A DNA stretch of 5,618 bases, taken from JACJYE01 sp964432875. GTDB taxonomy: Bacteria > Bacteroidota > Bacteroidia > Chitinophagales > Saprospiraceae. Where the stretch lies: NCBI GenBank assembly GCA_964432875.1, contig CAYSPJ010000230.1, forward strand, positions 1 to 5,618. The letters are read 5' to 3'. A model generated the notes under the pieces. The model worked only from the letters and a program-made list of their open reading frames with translations. It ran no database searches and had not been told where the DNA came from. This document shows positions 5,539-5,618 of the stretch, one piece after another (position 1 is the stretch's first letter; every line of letters starts with the position of its first letter). Both the position numbers and the translations under genes were made by a program.

Positions 5539-5578
5539 GCTGCCCCGCAGCATTTACTTGCTGTTGGGGTAGCTTTTT
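5539..5578 (+). terminator. Intrinsic terminator for the P-II-amt transcript
   Basis: GCTGCCCC at 5539-5546 pairs with GGGGTAGC at 5566-5573 (one G-U pair). An inner stem CAGCA (5548-5552) with TGCTG (5559-5563) closes a 6-base loop. Five T (5574-5578) follow at once. This is a strong rho-independent terminator on the plus strand, about 145 bases after the amt stop. On the minus strand the bases after the stem are A, so it works one way only. No gene starts between amt and this site, so it most likely ends the amt transcript. Confidence 0.75.
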
Positions 5579-5618
5579 CAGTATGGCACCGCGCCAGTAG
5601 AGCAAAAATCCTCATCAA

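Overview
The window looks like chromosomal DNA from a member of the Bacteroidota, possibly a Saprospiria-type marine or environmental lineage. Three things point there. There is a secreted protein with Ig-like/PKD-like repeats of the kind found in type IX secretion system cargo. There is a 505-residue all-helical protein of a type I know only from Bacteroidota. Start codons are preceded by A-rich sequence rather than clear Shine-Dalgarno sites. The rank below phylum is a guess. GC content is moderate, with GC-rich genes and more AT-rich gaps.

Layout, left to right. (1) Positions 1-1103, minus strand: the N-terminal 367 codons of a secreted multidomain protein that runs off the left edge. (2) Positions 1104-1962: about 860 bases with no convincing gene but many inverted repeats, including a perfect 13-bp A/T-rich repeat, GC hairpins and one weak plus-strand terminator-like hairpin. 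(3) Positions 1963-3480, minus strand: a 505-residue TPR-like helical protein of unknown function. (4) Positions 3481-3705: a divergent intergenic region. It holds a perfect 6-3-6 palindrome, a TAnnTTTG-type -7 element and a good GG-N10-GC (sigma-54 -24/-12-like) element just upstream of the next gene. (5) Positions 3706-4044, plus strand: a 112-residue P-II nitrogen regulatory protein. (6) Positions 4140-5393, plus strand: a 417-residue Amt ammonium transporter with all key pore residues. (7) Positions 5394-5618: an untranslated tail with a direct repeat, a 9-bp hairpin and a strong intrinsic terminator.

The P-II and amt genes form the classic nitrogen-sensing pair. Amt conducts ammonium across the inner membrane. 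P-II senses ATP/ADP and 2-oxoglutarate and would plug the Amt channel through its T-loop when nitrogen is plentiful. The Amt protein keeps the conserved cytosolic tail that contacts P-II. The two genes are probably one transcript ending at the terminator near 5578.

I see no mobile-element gene, CRISPR array, tRNA, rRNA or obvious new multi-gene system. The observations most worth a second look are the sigma-54-like promoter plus upstream palindrome in front of the P-II gene and the inverted-repeat-dense gap at 1104-1962.
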